A stretch of 64,000 nucleotides of DNA from Acanthaster planci (lineage: Eukaryota > Echinodermata > Asteroidea > Valvatida > Acanthasteridae). This document shows positions 36,589-48,555 of the stretch, piece by piece (the stretch's first letter is position 1; each line of letters begins with the position of its first letter). The notes beneath the pieces were generated by a model. It saw only the letters and a program-made list of their open reading frames with translations, made no database searches and was not told the origin of the DNA. The stretch lies in contig NW_019091355.1 of NCBI RefSeq assembly GCF_001949145.1, forward strand, positions 4,103,374-4,167,373, given 5' to 3'. The position numbers and the translations under genes are program-made.

Positions 36589-38577
36589 CAGCGGCATAAC
36601 CAAAACCGCTTAACCAATGACCAAAGCTGAAACATGTTCATGGTTCGGATCGCCAAAACACACCCCAGGCGAGGAGCACATTTCCCTTTGAAATTCGTTG
36701 GAATGATTAGCAAAACAACATAATATTGTGACAGAGAAAGATGTGGTAATTAATCCACATTAATAACGCTTCGGCTTGACAAAGTTGCTGGTGGAGATGC
36801 GGGTTTCGAACACATGGTGGTAAACAACAGACGTGTTATTGTAAATTGTGATGACACACGAGACCAAATACTGTCGCCAGTTACTAAGTGCATGACTGTA
36901 ACGTTTACTGCATACTCAGCTTCTACTGGCACAACAGAGGCCTTGAGATAAATGAAAATGCATTTTAGCCAGCCAATTTGGCGCCTGTAATTAGAGCCTG
37001 GTTCCTCAGACAGAAATGATAAAAAGGCCTCGGCAGAAATGTAACAGATCAACGTCCGGAGGAGCTTGTTGGTAAAAGGAATTCCGGCTATTCGACCAGG
37101 AGGCTATCTGGCTCTTATCACGGAGGATAAGCCAGCGAGAAAATTAAAAATAGGAAAAAAGTTGATAATCAGCTCACTCTAATTTAATACAAGGTAAACT
37201 TTGCACGTTGCAGCTTATAGTACCTATACAAGGTGAAAGCACAGAACAGTCGGTGGTCTGCTTCTAAAACTTGCCAGTGGTCGTAGCGTCGTTGCTTTGT
37301 CATGATCGATTACTGTCGTCACTACAGGAGCACAATTAACTATACGGTTAAATAAAATCGTCAGTACACTATTCGGTTATTGTTCAATAGCTTCACGGGA
37401 GACTGATAATAGGTGAGATTTATCTTTCTGGATACTCATATGAGATGGAACAATGAAATTACCAGCTGGTTGTTTACGGGAGAGTTTTTGGGTGGCGAAA
37501 AGATTTGATATTCAGTGCAAATGACTTTGTTCCTGAATTCACTGCTTAATTAATACAAACGTGGGCCCTTAAAGATTAATAAGCACTGCTTCTTGAGCTG
37601 ATCTCTAGTGAGATCCCATGCATTTAGCGCTCACCAAATTCAGGCACCGTTCTCTCTATATCGCCGTATATGCTTTGTAATACAAATTGTATTGCCTGTT
37701 ACCTTGGGTTTTTTATCAACTCGACACCAAGCATGAGACTATAGTGTTGTGTTACGGAGCGAGTAGACTCGGTAAGGCTGTGATAAGGAAACTACAGACA
37801 TAAAGGTCTGTTCCGTGCTAGCTTAGCTTGTAAATGTTTCCATTTGTACCAAAATGTACTCGCTTACGTTCAGAGTGTCTCTACAATGCACCTGTTTTTA
37901 ACTAAGACCTCCCAAATGCACCCTTGTGTCCAAGTTAACCTCGTTTTCAACTCTTGCTTCTCTAGTTAAGAGGGCATTGTGCTGCCTTTTCACTTTCTAT
38001 GCTAATGAAGTTCCATATTCATTAGAAAAATTGTGACTCCCGCCAAGAAAACCCCTCAATGTTACATTGGTTTGTGTTGAACAGAACGTTGATTACTTCA
38101 CAGATTCTGCTGGCCTGATTTCCTTTTTGTTGGTCATTCACTGATGCGTCAGTACACAGGCAAGCAAGGAACTCTTTCTCAGAAAGGTTTTCAGTGAGGC
38201 GATTCTGTGTTCACAAACTTCACGGAAAAACCTTCACTTTCATCTCACTTTCCCTGGATGACATCACAGCCTCCAGTACTGTTGTCAAGGAAAGCGTGGA
38301 CAATTTTGAATGAGAAAGTTTTACTTTCAATACGTTTAAACTAAAAGGGATGCCACATAGGTTCCGCACATTGCGGAAGAGTATACAGTGGCAGGAAAAT
38401 GAAATACGCCCACGAGAAAACCTCACTGCTGCCAACCCTGGGCTCCCAGTTTGAATTTATGTTGAAAAAGCCGCATGCGTACTTACTTTAGCCCAGCACT
38501 GCATTGCGTCATGAATGCTGCTGTCTGTGTTCTTTGTCTTTTGTTGTTTTTCTGTTGTCGTTTCCCCAAGGTGCGGG

Positions 38578-38888
38578 AAAGGATACCCTACGCCATATGC
38601 GTTAAAGGGGAACCCCCCCCCCCAATGTGACGCACAAGCTTTATACCCTAAGGCTATTGTGCCTATTAAACCCCCTCGGATGATGTAGGGGAGAAAAAAG
38701 CCTTACTCGCGGTCCTGACATCTTTTCTTTTATTTCGCAGTGTTTCTTTCTTCGGGTTTTGGTGCCAATATTGGGTAAATATACCGATCACTTTCTTTCC
38801 TACTCACCTATGAAATATTCTTTGTAAAGAAAAAAAATCCGTGGAGGGGGGAGGGAGTTCCCCCACCCCCTCGCTGGATACGCCACAG
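38578..38888. repeat. Dispersed repeat-like segment with C run
   Basis: Contains an 11-base C run (38613-38623), the palindromic GGGGAGGGAGTTCCCCCACCC, and ends TGGATACGCC. This composition is unlike the surrounding AT-rich flank. Unclassified; boundaries are approximate. Confidence 0.4.
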
Positions 38889-39650
38889 CACAGGCATATA
38901 CATAAATAGAATGAATTGTCAGTTCTCGAATTCATCTAGAACCTATCCGGCTTTAACGTGAATTTTTCGTGATGTCGGCCTGTAAATAAAAACTAGGAGT
39001 CAGACGCGCTAGATGCAATGCATCCGCAGCATTCTGCCATTAGGCGTACAGTAATCATGTGGAACACATTAGTCTAGACAATGTTGAAGTGCCTAATAAT
39101 ATTTGAACAAAAAAATTTATATTTGTTGAAGGCCGGCAAAGGTGCTTGAATTTTTTGCTTGAAGATTATAATAACAGCGAAGGGAAAGCCCCTTCTGCAG
39201 AACCTGGGCTTCCAATACAGTTCCTGTGATGGTGCTCATCACGAGTTAAAGAGCTCTCCAACATTAAACCTTGCACAATGAAATAACCCTGGCACGTAAG
39301 GGTGAAGATGTTACAAACAAACCATCAATCACTTTAGTGCAGGTGACCCGCATATCACCGTCATCATACACTATTGCTTTATTTGCTAAAAGCCAATTAA
39401 GCTTTGGCTCCACAAGAGAAAACGAGTATCTTATCCATCAATTCATCAGCAGGGCTGACTGGTTCACTGGCGGCGAGGGATGAGCAGGTTGCTCTGACGA
39501 GTGGTGCTGGCTATTACAGTGATGGTGTGGTAAAAAAAAATCCTACCCCCCCCTAAAAAACCCTCAGCATACAACTTTGCCAACCTAGATTTTCTGTGCA
39601 AGTTCATAGCAATTTTCTGCACGTCGTCCACTGCACTATGTTGAGGTAGT

Positions 39651-39668
39651 GTACATGTACATGTACAT
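39651..39668. repeat. TACATGTA tract (example of a window-wide motif)
   Basis: GTACATGTACATGTACAT, a pure self-complementary 6-base repeat. Similar tracts occur at 9951-9966, 23547-23560, 27903-27916, 43049-43061, 46139-46153, 52252-52264, 52274-52286 and 54774-54788, with many shorter ones. Confidence 0.85.
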
Positions 39669-42314
39669 TATTGAGGCATGCGTGCATTGCGTTTTTGGAG
39701 AGTTAGGCCTACATATTAAGTTTGCTATAGTGTTCTTTCCTCATCTTTCCCATCAACGAACTGGGTCCATATCCCACCTAGGTCAGTATCTAGGTCATGC
39801 TCGAATCACATTTCCCAAGGCTTCCGAACCATGGATCATGTTCTGCTTTCAAAGAAAACGGGCATTGCACTGATCTGGACAACGGTGTTCAGATGAAGCT
39901 TAAATCAAGTTCTGCCTAGCTCTGTGGTTTCACCAAGCGCTAAAGCAGCAGTCAATCTGCCTTGACCGCTAATCCAGCACCATGCTCTCGCTGGATTTTT
40001 CGGGTCTAGAGACCGTAAATCAGGAAGTTGTCACCGACAGAGCCTTGAAGTCATTCAAAAATTTTGCCCTTGGCCCTGAAGGGTCTAGCCATATACAATT
40101 TTACTCTTTGTCAGTTTGAGGCACCCACTTGGCATCTCTACAGGCTAGGAGCACGGGAAGTGCGTTCGTTCACCTCAAACAACTTACCGGTCTGTGCGGC
40201 GAATAAAAGCTGAGGGATAAAGTTTCAAAACTGGTACTTTAAGAATGATTAGGAGAAGAGAAATGGATACTTTTCTTTTCCCTCCTAACTGAATTCCGAG
40301 GAAACCAGGGGGCAATTAGTTAATTTATGAAAAATCGAGAAATTTGTCCACACGGATCCAGGCTGTGGAACGACTAAGAGCTGGTGAGTGAACCCATGAC
40401 GAAGAGGCAATGGTACTGCGCACGCAGCTTAAACTTGAATATCATCTGCAAGTGTATAAATGTTTGTCTTAAAACGAGGGAAAAAATTTCCTTTCTTCAG
40501 CTCCGATCAAAACATAATATGCGCCCTCCACCACCATTTCCACAAGAAAGTCCTTGAAAGTTGCAGCAGATGTTGTCATCAAGCCATGGTGAACATTAAC
40601 TGATTTGGGGACCCCTCCCCCTAAGTTGTCTGGCTGTTTTCTAAATAAGACTCGTCTCATACATACCGACCATTAAGTTCAGAAAATTGTCTCTTTTTCA
40701 TTGCCTTCATTTTAGTGGGACTTTTAGAGCGTGCCTGAGGGTTCCCTGCGGACCACTTGGGAGTACTTCTTGCCATCTGTGACTGCCTCCGGGTAGGCAA
40801 TTGGCTTCAAGCTCATTTCACGCTCAGATAAATTTCATTATTGATGGCATCAAACCAAGAAAATCTTGCCGAGGCATTCTCTGATTTTTGAACAGGTTGT
40901 ATGGCATGCATCAGGTCCTACTCGTAAACAGTTTCACTTCCAACAGTTCCAGTTTATGCAATTTATGTGCAGCCATCTCTTTATTATGTTTACCGGGGAA
41001 GCAACTCAGCGCTGATGACGAATTTCTTTCCAAAACTTGAGAGCGTAATTTACTGAAGTGATAAATGACAAATATTCGTACAGAGAGGACTAGTTCCACT
41101 ACTAACTTTACTCTGAACTTCAAATGAGACTGATTCATAATGTTTTGTGTGCACAAAAGCATGCATATCTGTACAACTGTTGTGAGCCTTACAAGATGTT
41201 GTTATGTTGTGAAACTCCCGGAGTGAATGTCCTTTCATGCAGTGTTTGGAGCAGCCGGGGATAAACTGAAAATGCAACACCTCTTGACTGCAGTCAAACC
41301 TTTTAGCCTCGTTCTGGTTCCTTGCATCACTGCAACGCACTTAAGTTTGCAGGCATCAAATGCCCGGACTGTGAAGTGTTGGCAACATATCAGTTTGTAC
41401 ATCTGTCTGGCGTTGATTTGGAAGTCTCACCCTGAAGACTCTTCAACGCACATGTTCTGACCAAACCACTGTTATAAACAGCTTTTAGTTACCATGGTTA
41501 CTGGGCCATTTCTAAGCACTTCGACCATTGTTCGTTTGTCCTGTAGCCCCCCCCCCCATGTAAGAGTGACCTTAATATAAATCTAACTGAAATAGTACGT
41601 CACTCAATTAATATTTGGTTCCATAAGGGGTGTTGTTTGCATACATCAAATTTATCTTTGTACAAAAAATTTGTTTGTATTTATGTATTTTAAATATACA
41701 TATGTACATGTAGCTTAGATTGGACAAAATTTGTCCATTACAAATTCAACATGGTGGGCACCAGTCCCCAAGCAAACAAAAAAGGATAAAAAGGATGAAC
41801 AGCTTCCCTTTCTCTAATGCTGTTAACTGACCTGGAAATCATGTTTAATATTATAAGAAATGAAAACATTGTGAAAAGTTACTCTCTGTCAAGAGTCCAT
41901 ATGTGTGGACTGACCGAATGGATGGATGTTTTGAAGCACTGACAAATGATAGAATATGCAAAAACTGAAGAAATGAATGAAAATTCAGCTGTCGCTTCAA
42001 CAAAACAACCACGCTTGTAGGACCAAAGAAACAAAGCCACACTGTCAATATTAAAGGACAGCAAATATTTCATTAAAGTCAAATGAAAGACTTTTTTTCG
42101 GAAAGTTGAGGAATTTTAACATGGTCATGCATTCAGCAATTTAGTAATTCCAAAGACTTAGAAAACATGTAAATCAGATCTCACTGGCAAAACATTCAAA
42201 CGAAATAACTAATTGCAACAAGCGTGTTATGCAGTGAAGGTCAAACGTGATTCATAGTTCAAGTTCAAGGAGACAAGTCCGGTGGCTGGACCAACTGGCT
42301 TCCAGGCTGATTAG

Positions 42315-42553
42315 GGCCGTTTTCCAATACTCAACTTCATCTACGTCGCAGGCTTCGTTCCCAAAACCAGTACCCGATTGTGGGCCTGAAGCGTTTAAAT
42401 TACATTGGATTTCTGTAATTTTTGGCTTTCTTGCATCTTATTTGATGTTCTGTGGCATTATTAAACTGATTACTGTGCTTACAGCTTCAAAGTCAGCCAG
42501 TAAAAACAGTTGAAGCCTGAGATGGGGCCGAAGTTCAGTATTGGAAAACGGCC
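42315..42553. mobile_element. Inverted-repeat element with GGCCGTTTTCC ends, TAG-flanked, copy 1
   Basis: Left GGCCGTTTTCCAATACTCAA is paired with right TTCAGTATTGGAAAACGGCC. TAG flanks both sides (42312-42314 and 42554-42556), suggesting a 3-base or TA-type target duplication. 239 bases. An 88-codon open frame spans it but looks incidental. Confidence 0.75.
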
Positions 42554-45500
42554 TAGTGCACAGATGAAAAAAGCCTGGACAAAAAAGGCAGGGTCTGAAT
42601 CCCTTTCCTGTGGCTTGGAATTACGACTCTATAAGAACTGGCTGAGGCCAGCACCATAATAGACTCATGCGTAGTTTCTAGCCACAGTAAAGTAATTCAA
42701 ACCTGGCAAAATCCACGCAGATGCTGGCTCAAAGTGATAAATATCAAGTGTCTGAAAAAAACAAACACTGCCTCAATCTGTAGGAATGTTTTTACAGGCT
42801 TCAGTTCCAAAGCATATTCAAAGAATGCATTCATAGCTGACTACTGAATATTGTTGCACTAACCTCAGTGTACTGATGTGGGGTTCCTACGGGAGATTGA
42901 TATTGTTATGCTGAATTTGATACATGTATATGGCCATTAGTTTTAGGTTTGGTTATAATATTTCTGTTTGGCTTTTAAGTTTATTTCCAAGTTGAAATTT
43001 CCAGACCTCCTGATGTACATGCTCATTATGACGTGTATACCAACATACACATGTACATGTATTTCAGTTTTTTGGAATGATCAAATACCTCCACCACATT
43101 TCAGATAAATAAACATGTATGACTGCATCTAAGCTTGGAATAGTCCAAACTTACAGTTATTTGTACTGGGAACAGTTCAATAACTCATTTATTTCTTCCC
43201 CACTCAAAGCAATCTGTTCCGTCAAATATAGCATTTGCATCTGGGATTGGAATACAGGCATGCAACTTGGACAAAAAAACGAGGAAACTCCAATCTTTAT
43301 GAGGCTTTGTACAGTGATTTTCCACTTTCAATGGCACGAGTGTGAAGTGAGAAATGAGGAAATCAGCTCATCCGAGGGGAAAAGTTACACGCCTGGAAAT
43401 ATCTGCCTGCTCCTTCAAAACCAACAGCCTGCCCTCTCCCAGGAAGATGTTTGACAGGGCCCTCCTTGGTGCCATCTGAGGCCGTGTTTCCACTGTGACC
43501 AGAAGTTCAGAAGACAAGGTGAAGACCTGTTCACCAGTGTTACAGATTTAGGCAAATGAGAAGGTTTGGACATTTTGAACCAGTAAATATTGCCTGTCCA
43601 AAATTTGTTTTGGTTTGCCCTCGGAGCAGGTAGCTAGATGAGGCACTGGTCATTTGTCACGTCCCACTGGGAACGGAGAAAAGGGAAGACCCACAACAAA
43701 TCACACGGTCCTGTTGTTCTCACAAGTGCGACAGGAGGTTGGCAATCAGTGCGCGCCCCGGCTTAGAGCATTATCGCCAATATCAGAGAATGAGCTCCCA
43801 TACGTACTTAGCCCCTGGCAACTTTAGCTTCCGCTGAGCCACTGCTTTTTAATGACAGACGTGTAAGACACACTGTGTGCGCTCATTTTAATTTCCTTTG
43901 CTGGGTCCCAGCACTTTTGGTACTTCCCTCTTTCTGTTGATAACAGTTCTGTCGAGACAGAGCGGCCAAAATCCAATAACCCAGGTAAAGGCAATGACCT
44001 TGCCGTTTTTTTTCTTCTTTGGAGTGACTGGAAGGAGGGGACGTGGGGTGGGGGGGGGGTTAGTGTCCCCTAACCAGTGTTCAAGAATCATTTCCAACTT
44101 TTTTGCTGGCCCCCTCTGATGTTGGTCCCTAAGGCCAAGTACATGTACTTTTGGAATTGCACCAGGTAGGCACATCAAGTCATCAATCATACAAATTCTC
44201 AGTTTCGCATCCTAAGTCATTTGGCAGACTGTATTACATGTGATTATGTACTTTTTTCTTTCCAGCTATGGAGCAGTTAGCTGGCACCCGATCTGGCAAG
44301 AGACTATTTTTACATGGCAGGGAAGTGGGGAGCCAACCAAGCGCGGCTACACATGTGCAATCCAGCAAACACAATCATCAAACAGTTTTTATCTTTGCTC
44401 AAAATTTCGAATCAACTGGAGCTCCTGCCCCGAAACTGCACAACTTGGGCGAAAAAAAGCTAAATTAAAAAGACAAAAATGGCTGACAGAGATAAAAAAA
44501 ATCCCCAGTTTCCACGGAAAACGCCCTCTGTTACTGGTTTGTCAGTCTGCTGTGAGGAGTAGCTTCCCCCAAAAGCTACGCCCCCTTCCTGGCCACTCCC
44601 ACGAGAGCTACACATAGTAAACAGGTGCATTAGATCTCACAGAAAGACTCATATCGGTACATTGAAATACTGGAATATGTGACTTGATTTAAAGTTCCGC
44701 CTACGGCATTAAAATCAACCGATAAAGGGCATGCATAAAACCTATTTCCTGCTCCAAGACAATGGCTGCAAAATTGGCTCTTTCAAGCTCTGAAAGGCTT
44801 CCGTGCAAAATCCTGTACAACATTGCACGTGCACAGCCCCCCCTCCCGGATGAACTTGAGTTTCGGCCCACGTAAACTTGACAAAGCTCAAGCTCCGATA
44901 TCACAGATGAGGTAAATGATGAATGACTCAAACTATTTTCCAACTGAGTTATCTTAATCAATCAAATCTTTACCTTTTGGCATTAGAACTCACAGAGCTC
45001 TTTAACAAGGTCAGATGGGTGAAAATAACAGAGGGCGCTATTCCAAAGAATCAGTGAAAGCCATCCGACAAAAATCAGGGAGCAGTTCTCTTCAATGCAG
45101 TCCACGATCCAGTGGCTCTTCTGTAGAGTCTGAATAGCCCCCTCTCGTGTTCAGTTCATGCCAATGTATGTTCTCAGTTTTGCAATAATGTAACTTGCAT
45201 TACAGGCCACATTTATGTGAAACAATCAGTATTTTGTAAAACAGAAAGAACACAAGAAAGCAAATCTAGCCACATACTAATATCAATTACCATAATTTGT
45301 TTTTTTCAAAATTTGTCCTTGAAGGCACTTCACTTCCTTTTCTTGCTGGAGAGCTGAACAGGTAGACAGTCCACTGAGGTAGATACACTCAGTCTGAGGT
45401 TTGCTAATGAGAGTTTTCTCGTGGCAGACCCAAAGAAGGCACACGATGCTCATTAAAAAACGATGTACATGTTTCCCTCTTCCGAGCGAAATAGCAATCC

Positions 45501-46537
45501 CGCAGAAAAACTCACATAGAAATAGACGTAAAGAGGTGTAGGTAAGAAAGATGCATCTTCTGAGTTGCTCAAGTGGAAAATTTCATCAGACAGCCACAAA
45601 CGCACTGCAGTCACACTGACCGGCCACCGCATTTGCATTTTGGACTCAATTATCCATCCCCAAATGCAATTACGGTAAGAGGCTGAAGAAAATAAGGGCA
45701 GTTGTGGCAAACAATTGGAAAAAGTATCACTGAACTGGTAAATATCCGGCATGTGTTAAATCGAGCTCCGACAATCAAGCTAGCAGGAAAACTGATAGAA
45801 ATTGCACTCACACACACCTTGCCCCCCTCATGACACCCATGCTTCATGATTTACATCAGTGTCACTACTTTTCTAAGTGCTATATCACAAGCATAGCATG
45901 ATATATACAGTGTATGGTACATGTATGTGTACACGTAATATGGTAACTCTTTCCTGTAAGCATCCATGCATGGAAAGAGCAGTTTAGTGACTTAATCTGC
46001 CAACATAAACATTTCTTTAAGCATGATGCAAGTGAATTATCTCTAAGCGAATAAACCAACAAACCGATTAGCATAATTCCCTGCTTAATATACTGCCAAG
46101 GAACTCTTATTTTCCTGGGTTGAGCTCTTGGTGTCAAAGTACATGTACATGTAAACATGTGGGTATGCCATGGTGCAGGTGCGGGGATACACTGGGCCGG
46201 ATGATAAACATCATGAAGTGCACTGACCTCACACCACAAGCACAGTGCAAAAAAACCCATCTTAGTTACATTTGTACATCAGTATACTGGCGGTACATTT
46301 ACCACTGCTTGGGTGCACACACTACATGTATAGTTGCAAGGTCATGGTCCTCGCCAAAGAAATTGAGGTGTTTGGTAATTTGGTACGCATATTCACGTAT
46401 GGCCACATGGTGAGAGTGAAACCCCCCCACCCACACCCACCCCACCCCACCCCCCCCAAAAAAAATCAAGAAGTGTAGAGAAATCATACAGTGTAAGGGT
46501 CAACAAAACCAAAAATGGTCGCGACACAGATAATAAG

Positions 46538-46773
46538 AGCTTTTTTCCAATACTTGTCTCCGTCTCGGGCTTCACCTGTTTTTTTTTTCCTACCTGACTA
46601 CGAAGTTGCCAGCTCAAGAGTAAGTCCCACAGTGCCATAGGAACATCAAAGAAGACGAAGAGGAAAATATTACAGTACTGCCATTTAATTTGAACATTTA
46701 AGGCCCACACTCGGAAATTGATTTCGGAGAAGACGCCTTGGACGGAGAGGAAGTTGAATATTGGAAAAACGGC
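46538..46773. mobile_element. Inverted-repeat element, same family as 42315-42553, copy 2
   Basis: Ends contain TTTTTTCCAATACTTGTCTC on the left and GTTGAATATTGGAAAAACGG on the right, with CCGTCTC / GGACGGAGAG further in. Length (about 236) matches copy 1 only 4.2 kb away, though interiors have diverged. Confidence 0.65.
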
Positions 46774-48306
46774 CTCCATGTAACCAAGGGAAAATGAAAT
46801 GTCTAATAAAAATACAAGAAAGGGGCAGAGACTCCATTCCTTCTCTTGAATACTTGTATGTCTGTCACAGACTACTGTCCCCACTCAAAATCACACCCTA
46901 AGCAGGCCAGGCACTTTAGCGTCATAAATAAAATCATGACAACTAATTGAATATGACAGATGTACCATGAACAGTGACGTGTGGATGAGAAGGTGTACGT
47001 TGTCTCTTGCATGCAATTATTAGTTGGCAAGGTATGCTGAGCAGCTGTCGCGTTTGAATGCATTTCTGTTGTGTGTGTTCTGTGAACCACTAATTTGGGA
47101 AACTGCCCTAATCTGCAGCAAGAGACTTGTCTCTACCGGTGACAATTCCCCTCTGACATGGCAAACAAAGCTGAGTTATATTCTCTGCTAAGTGCCAGGC
47201 AAGATTTGGGAGCTAAGTACCGGTAGTGGCAAAAATTTAACTTTTTTCTTTTTTCAGTTCAAATGGAACTTAATCCAAAAAAAAAAAAAACGAACTCCAA
47301 CCCCTAAATTTTCTCATTTGAGAAATCTGGGGGAATAAAAATGTGTACGTATGCTGGGACAAGGATTCTTTGTGCCTCGGCATTCCTGTTTCCTTATTTC
47401 ATATTGTTCTCTTGTGTTAACCCCTCTCGATTACAGGTTGGCCTATATGAATAAAAACCCAGTACCAGCAAGTTGTCGCCAGCGCAGTACCAGTGCAGCA
47501 GTTCCGAGAACTCACGCTCGATATATAGATATTTTAGCACTCCTGATGATCATTTTGTGAATTGGTTTTCATCCTCCATGAATACTTTGACTAAGCATTT
47601 ACTCCCATTTAGCATAATTAGTAAATGCTGAGCAATAAACCTATTATGAGCCAGTTAGATATTTCACAAAGGCAATGTCATTTCAGAACAAATTAGGCGT
47701 GTGAGTCATCATAAGGCTGAGACTATCGAGAGCGCCAACAGTAGCACTGTTCCTCTGATGCCTTTCTTTTTCGAGCCAGCACAATTTGAATTTCCAACAG
47801 GCTCACTGTACTGTTTTTATTCTCTTGAAAACTTAACACTGAGGTAAGAACTGGCATCAAAGTTGGCACAGCACTTCAAGATGGTAAGCTCATTATACAC
47901 CCTGGAGTCACTTTGAACTCCACCCCTTTCCAACGGGAAATTTAAGACTTTGGAGGCAGGTCTTAACCTTTCCCTGTAACGCTATAGGCATCGGCACTCA
48001 TATACATGTATGCATTACCTTCAGGTCACACTCTCACTTTGAATTCCAGTTTGAAGAATTAAAGAGACTCCGACCTTGCCAAAAACAAGCGGAAGAATGA
48101 TCTGACATTTACAACCCACACATTTACAATTTTGACATACCTGTAGGTCAGGAGTGGTTAGGAATTCGGATCTGTTGTGGGCAGGTTTGTAATTTCTGTC
48201 CAGGATGGAATAAACCACTTCTCTACTCAGAAGAGACCAAAGTTTCATGTGGATACGTGTTCATTTTATGATAGTTTGAAACATATTTGACTGAAACCAC
48301 ACATCT

Positions 48307-48555
48307 GTGCCCAATTTCACGGCACTGTTAACCGCAGAATTCTGCTTACGATCTCCATTCTGTGCTAACCGTGCAAGCAGAAAATCTCTGCGCTAACCCT
48401 TTAAGCACAGAATCCTTAGTTACGGGATGTATGCATGCGCACAAGCCAAAATTCCTCGCTAACCCGTGAAATGCGTTTGACGTAAGCGCAGACTTTCCTG
48501 CTACGGTAAGCGCAGATTTTTCGCTTGTGGTAAGCAGTGCCATGAAATTGGGCCC
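48307..48555. mobile_element. Inverted-repeat element with GGGCCCAATTTCA ends
   Basis: Left GTGCCCAATTTCACGGCACT versus reverse complement of right GGGCCCAATTTCATGGCACT: two differences in 20. The interior is built from repeated TAAGCGCAGA-like words in both orientations. 249 bases, non-coding, MITE-like. Confidence 0.75.

Larger units (their letters stand above)
33309..42000. other. Upstream flank, first part: no recognised gene
   Basis: No homologous exon was found on either strand. The stretch holds CTCF-like sites at 33708 and 36138, the second fold-back copy (34990-35302), a perfect TGACGTCA at 36581, a C-run-rich repeat-like segment at about 38578-38888, and a TACATGTA tract at 39651-39668. 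An open frame of 164 codons at 35997-36491 (plus) has no recognisable homology and is not called as a gene. Confidence 0.65.

Noticed and set aside
39640-39650. let-7-like seed TGAGGTAGT
   Set aside because: The bases after it are GTACATGTACATG, not the let-7 body, and there is no matching star arm; it simply abuts a TACATGTA tract.
42247-42513. 88-codon plus-strand open frame with a hydrophobic stretch
   Set aside because: It largely coincides with the TAG-flanked inverted-repeat element and is best explained as chance.
46393-46884. 163-codon minus-strand open frame rich in hydrophobic residues
   Set aside because: It runs through an inverted-repeat element and a C/A low-complexity tract, with no domain and no consistent protein-like segment.
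47221-47290. Strong pyrimidine tract and CAG resembling a plus-strand splice acceptor
   Set aside because: No coding or homologous sequence follows; it runs into a poly-A tract.
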